From contig OX246743.1 of assembly GCA_945910005.1 (NCBI GenBank), positions 12,878,587 to 12,942,586 on the forward strand: a stretch of DNA of 64,000 nt, read 5' to 3'. This stretch comes from Isoperla grammatica. Its lineage: Eukaryota > Arthropoda > Insecta > Plecoptera > Perlodidae. This document shows positions 62,201 to 64,000 of this stretch, one piece after another (position 1 is the first letter of the stretch; every line of letters begins with the position of its first letter). The notes under the pieces are model-generated. The model saw only the letters and a program-made list of their open reading frames with translations, was not told the DNA's origin and did no database searches. The position numbers and the translations under genes are program-made.

Positions 62201-64000
62201 CTAACAATCTCCCCAATGTGGCTCTTATCACTTTACCATACTTGCGGCCCTCTTTGCCATCCAAGCGCCTTACAATCTCCCCAATGTGGCTCTCGTCACT
62301 CGGTCATACTTGCGGCCCTCTTTGCAATCCAAGCGCCTTACAATCTCCCCAATGTGGCTCTCGTCACACCGCCATACTTGCGGCCCTTTTTGCAATCCAT
62401 GCGCCTTACAATCTCCCCAGTGTTGCTCTCGTCATTTCGTTAGACTTGCGGCCCTCTTTGCAATCCAAGCGCCTAACAATCTCCCCATTGTGGCTCTCGT
62501 CACACCGTCATACTTGCGGCCCTCTTTGCAATCCAAGAGCCTCACAATCTCCCCAAGGTGGCACTTTCACTCCGTCACTCTTGCGGCCCTCTTTGCAATC
62601 CAAGCGCCTTACAATCTCCCCAATGTGGCTCTCGTCACACCGCCATATTCGCGGCCCTCTTTGCAATCAGAGCGCCTAACAATCGCCTTACAATCGCCCC
62701 AATGTGGCTCTCGGCACTCCACCATACTTGCGGCCCTCTTTGCAATCCAAGCGCCTTACAATCTCCCCAATATGGCTCTCGTCACTCCACCATACGTGCG
62801 GCCCTCTTTGCAATCAAGACGCCTAACAATCTCCCCAATGTGGCTCTCGGCACTCCACCATACTTGCGGCCCTCTTTGCAATCCAAGTGCCTAACATCTC
62901 CCCAATGGGGCTCTCGCCACTCCGCCATACTTGCGGCCCTCTTTGCAATCCAAGCGCCTTACAATCTCCCCAATATGGCTCTCGTCACTCCACCATACTT
63001 GCGGCCCTCTTTGCAATCAAAACGCCTAACAATCTCCCCAATGTGGCTCTCGGCACTCCACCATACTTGCAGCCCTCTTTGCAATCCAAGTGTCTAACAT
63101 CTCCCCAATGTGGCTCTCGCCACTCCGCCATACTCGCGGCCCTCTTTTGCAATCCAAGCGCCTAACAATCTCCCCAATGTGTCTCTATTTACTCTACAAT
63201 ACTTGCGGCCCTCTTTGCAATCAGAGCGCCTAATTATCTCCCCGATGCGGCTCTCGCCACTCCGTCATACTTGCGGCCCTCTTTGCAATCAAAGCGCCTA
63301 ACAATCTCCCCAGTGGGGCTCTCACCACTCCGTCATACTTGCGGCCCTCTTTTCAATCCAAGCGTCTAACAAGCTCCCCAGTGTTGCTCTCGCCAATCCG
63401 TCATACTTGCGGCCCTCTTTGCAATCCAAGCGCCTTACAATCTCCCCAATGTGGCTCTCGTCACTCCACCATACCTGCGGCCCTCTTTGCAATCCAAGCG
63501 CCTTACAAACTCCCCAATGTGGCTCTCGTCACTCCGTCATACTTGCGGCCCTCTTTGCAATCCAAGCGCCTTACAAACTCCCCAATGTGGCTCTCGTCAC
63601 TCCGTCATACTTGCGGCCCTCTTTGCAATCCAAGCGCCTAACAATCTCCCCAATGTGGCTCTCACCACTCCACCATACTTGCGGCCCTCTTTGCAATCCA
63701 AGTGCCTAACATCTCCCTAATGTGGCTCTCGCCACTTCGCCATACTTGCGGCCCTCTTTGCAATCCAAGCGCCTAACAATCTCCCCAGTGGGGCTCTCAC
63801 TACTCCGTCATACTTGCGGCCCTCTTTTCAATCCAAGCGTCTAACAATCTCCCCAGTGTTGCTCTCGCCACTCCGTCATACTTGCGGCCCTCTTTGCAAT
63901 CCAAGCGCCTAACAATCTCCCCAATGTGGCTCTCGTCACTCCACCATACCTGCGGCCCCGTTTGCAATCCAAGCGCCTTACAAACTCCCCAATGTGGCTC
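61584..64000 (+). repeat. 68-bp satellite array, segment 11 (runs off the window)
   Basis: About 35 monomers matching 25595-28011 at an offset of 35,989, ending inside a monomer at the window edge. No gene is seen. Confidence 0.97.

Larger units (their letters stand above)
47920..64000 (+). repeat. 16-kb block repeated from about 11.93-28.01 kb
   Basis: Colinear at an offset of 35,990 up to the TTAAGATTACCC one-base deletion near 49463, then 35,989 to the window end (12065/48055, 14160/50149, 20565/56554, 27350/63339). The left edge is just before the monomer with CCATACTAGCGGCCC (11949/47939). It continues past the right end of the window. Confidence 0.9.

Noticed and set aside
1..64000. 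CRISPR array
   Set aside because: The repeats are contiguous 68-bp monomers with graded variation and no unique spacers, no leader and no cas genes.
1..64000. Centromeric satellite identified by a CENP-B box
   Set aside because: No match to the CENP-B box was seen in the monomer. Centromeric location is possible but not shown by the sequence.
1..64000. Ribosomal DNA intergenic spacer or telomeric repeat
   Set aside because: No rRNA gene sequence and no short G-rich telomere repeat is present.
11930..64000. Pure assembly duplication
   Set aside because: Not excluded, but the block copies carry different single-base and one-base indel differences (for example TTAAGATCTACCC against TTAAGATTACCC) and private changes, which favours true copies.

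Overview
This window is eukaryotic tandem-repeat (satellite) DNA with no protein-coding gene I can support. The large, recently homogenised satellite, Pol III-type (A box/B box/oligo-T) tRNA-like sequences and absence of any operon or dense gene structure point to a nuclear chromosome, probably heterochromatin. I cannot name the species.

Layout. About 57.5 kb consists of a 68-bp monomer (some variants 67, 69, 53, about 36 and 78 bp) repeated head-to-tail in one orientation from base 1 to 64000. It is recognised by the words GTGGCTCTCG, CATACTTGCGGCCCTCTTTG and CAATCCAAGCGCC. Ten non-satellite spacers of about 670 bp (one is 620 bp) interrupt it, starting at 2989, 14680, 24925, 30891, 35569, 39143, 41021, 44703, 50669 and 60914, all in the same orientation. 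Each holds two diverged head-to-tail copies of a roughly 240-310 bp unit made of an AT-rich 5' part, a tRNA-like segment with an A-box-like and a B-box motif, and an oligo-T tract. A shorter AT-rich tail follows. Left and right junctions with the satellite are the same in the spacers (the seventh differs on the right), so one ancestral insertion was amplified together with the satellite.

Higher-order structure. The window is a mosaic of nearly identical blocks. A 10,245-bp unit occurs three times (about 5.72-15.97, 15.97-26.21 and 51.96-62.20 kb). A 5,966-bp offset links 22.2-26.5 to 28.1-32.5 kb and recurs on the right. The segment 11.9-28.0 kb recurs at 47.9-64.0 kb (offset 35,989), 23.8-32.2 kb recurs at 43.6-52.0 kb (offset 19,778), and 32.4-33.6 kb recurs at 42.4-43.6 kb (offset 9,971). 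Inside the 10.2-kb unit are a 2,487-bp tandem duplication and a 214-bp trimeric repeat. The block edges I inspected fall inside satellite monomers and in register, as expected for unequal homologous exchange. The part at 33.6-42.4 kb lacks recent large duplications and carries an apparently older spacer haplotype.

The long open frames on both strands are by-products of the repeat: 68 is not a multiple of 3, so one frame reads all three phases of the monomer over 204 nt, and only a TAA in one phase stops it. The most interesting element is the regularly redistributed pair of Pol III-like modules inside the satellite. They could be relics of an insertion, transcribed small-RNA units, or TFIIIC-binding boundary sites; sequence alone cannot decide.
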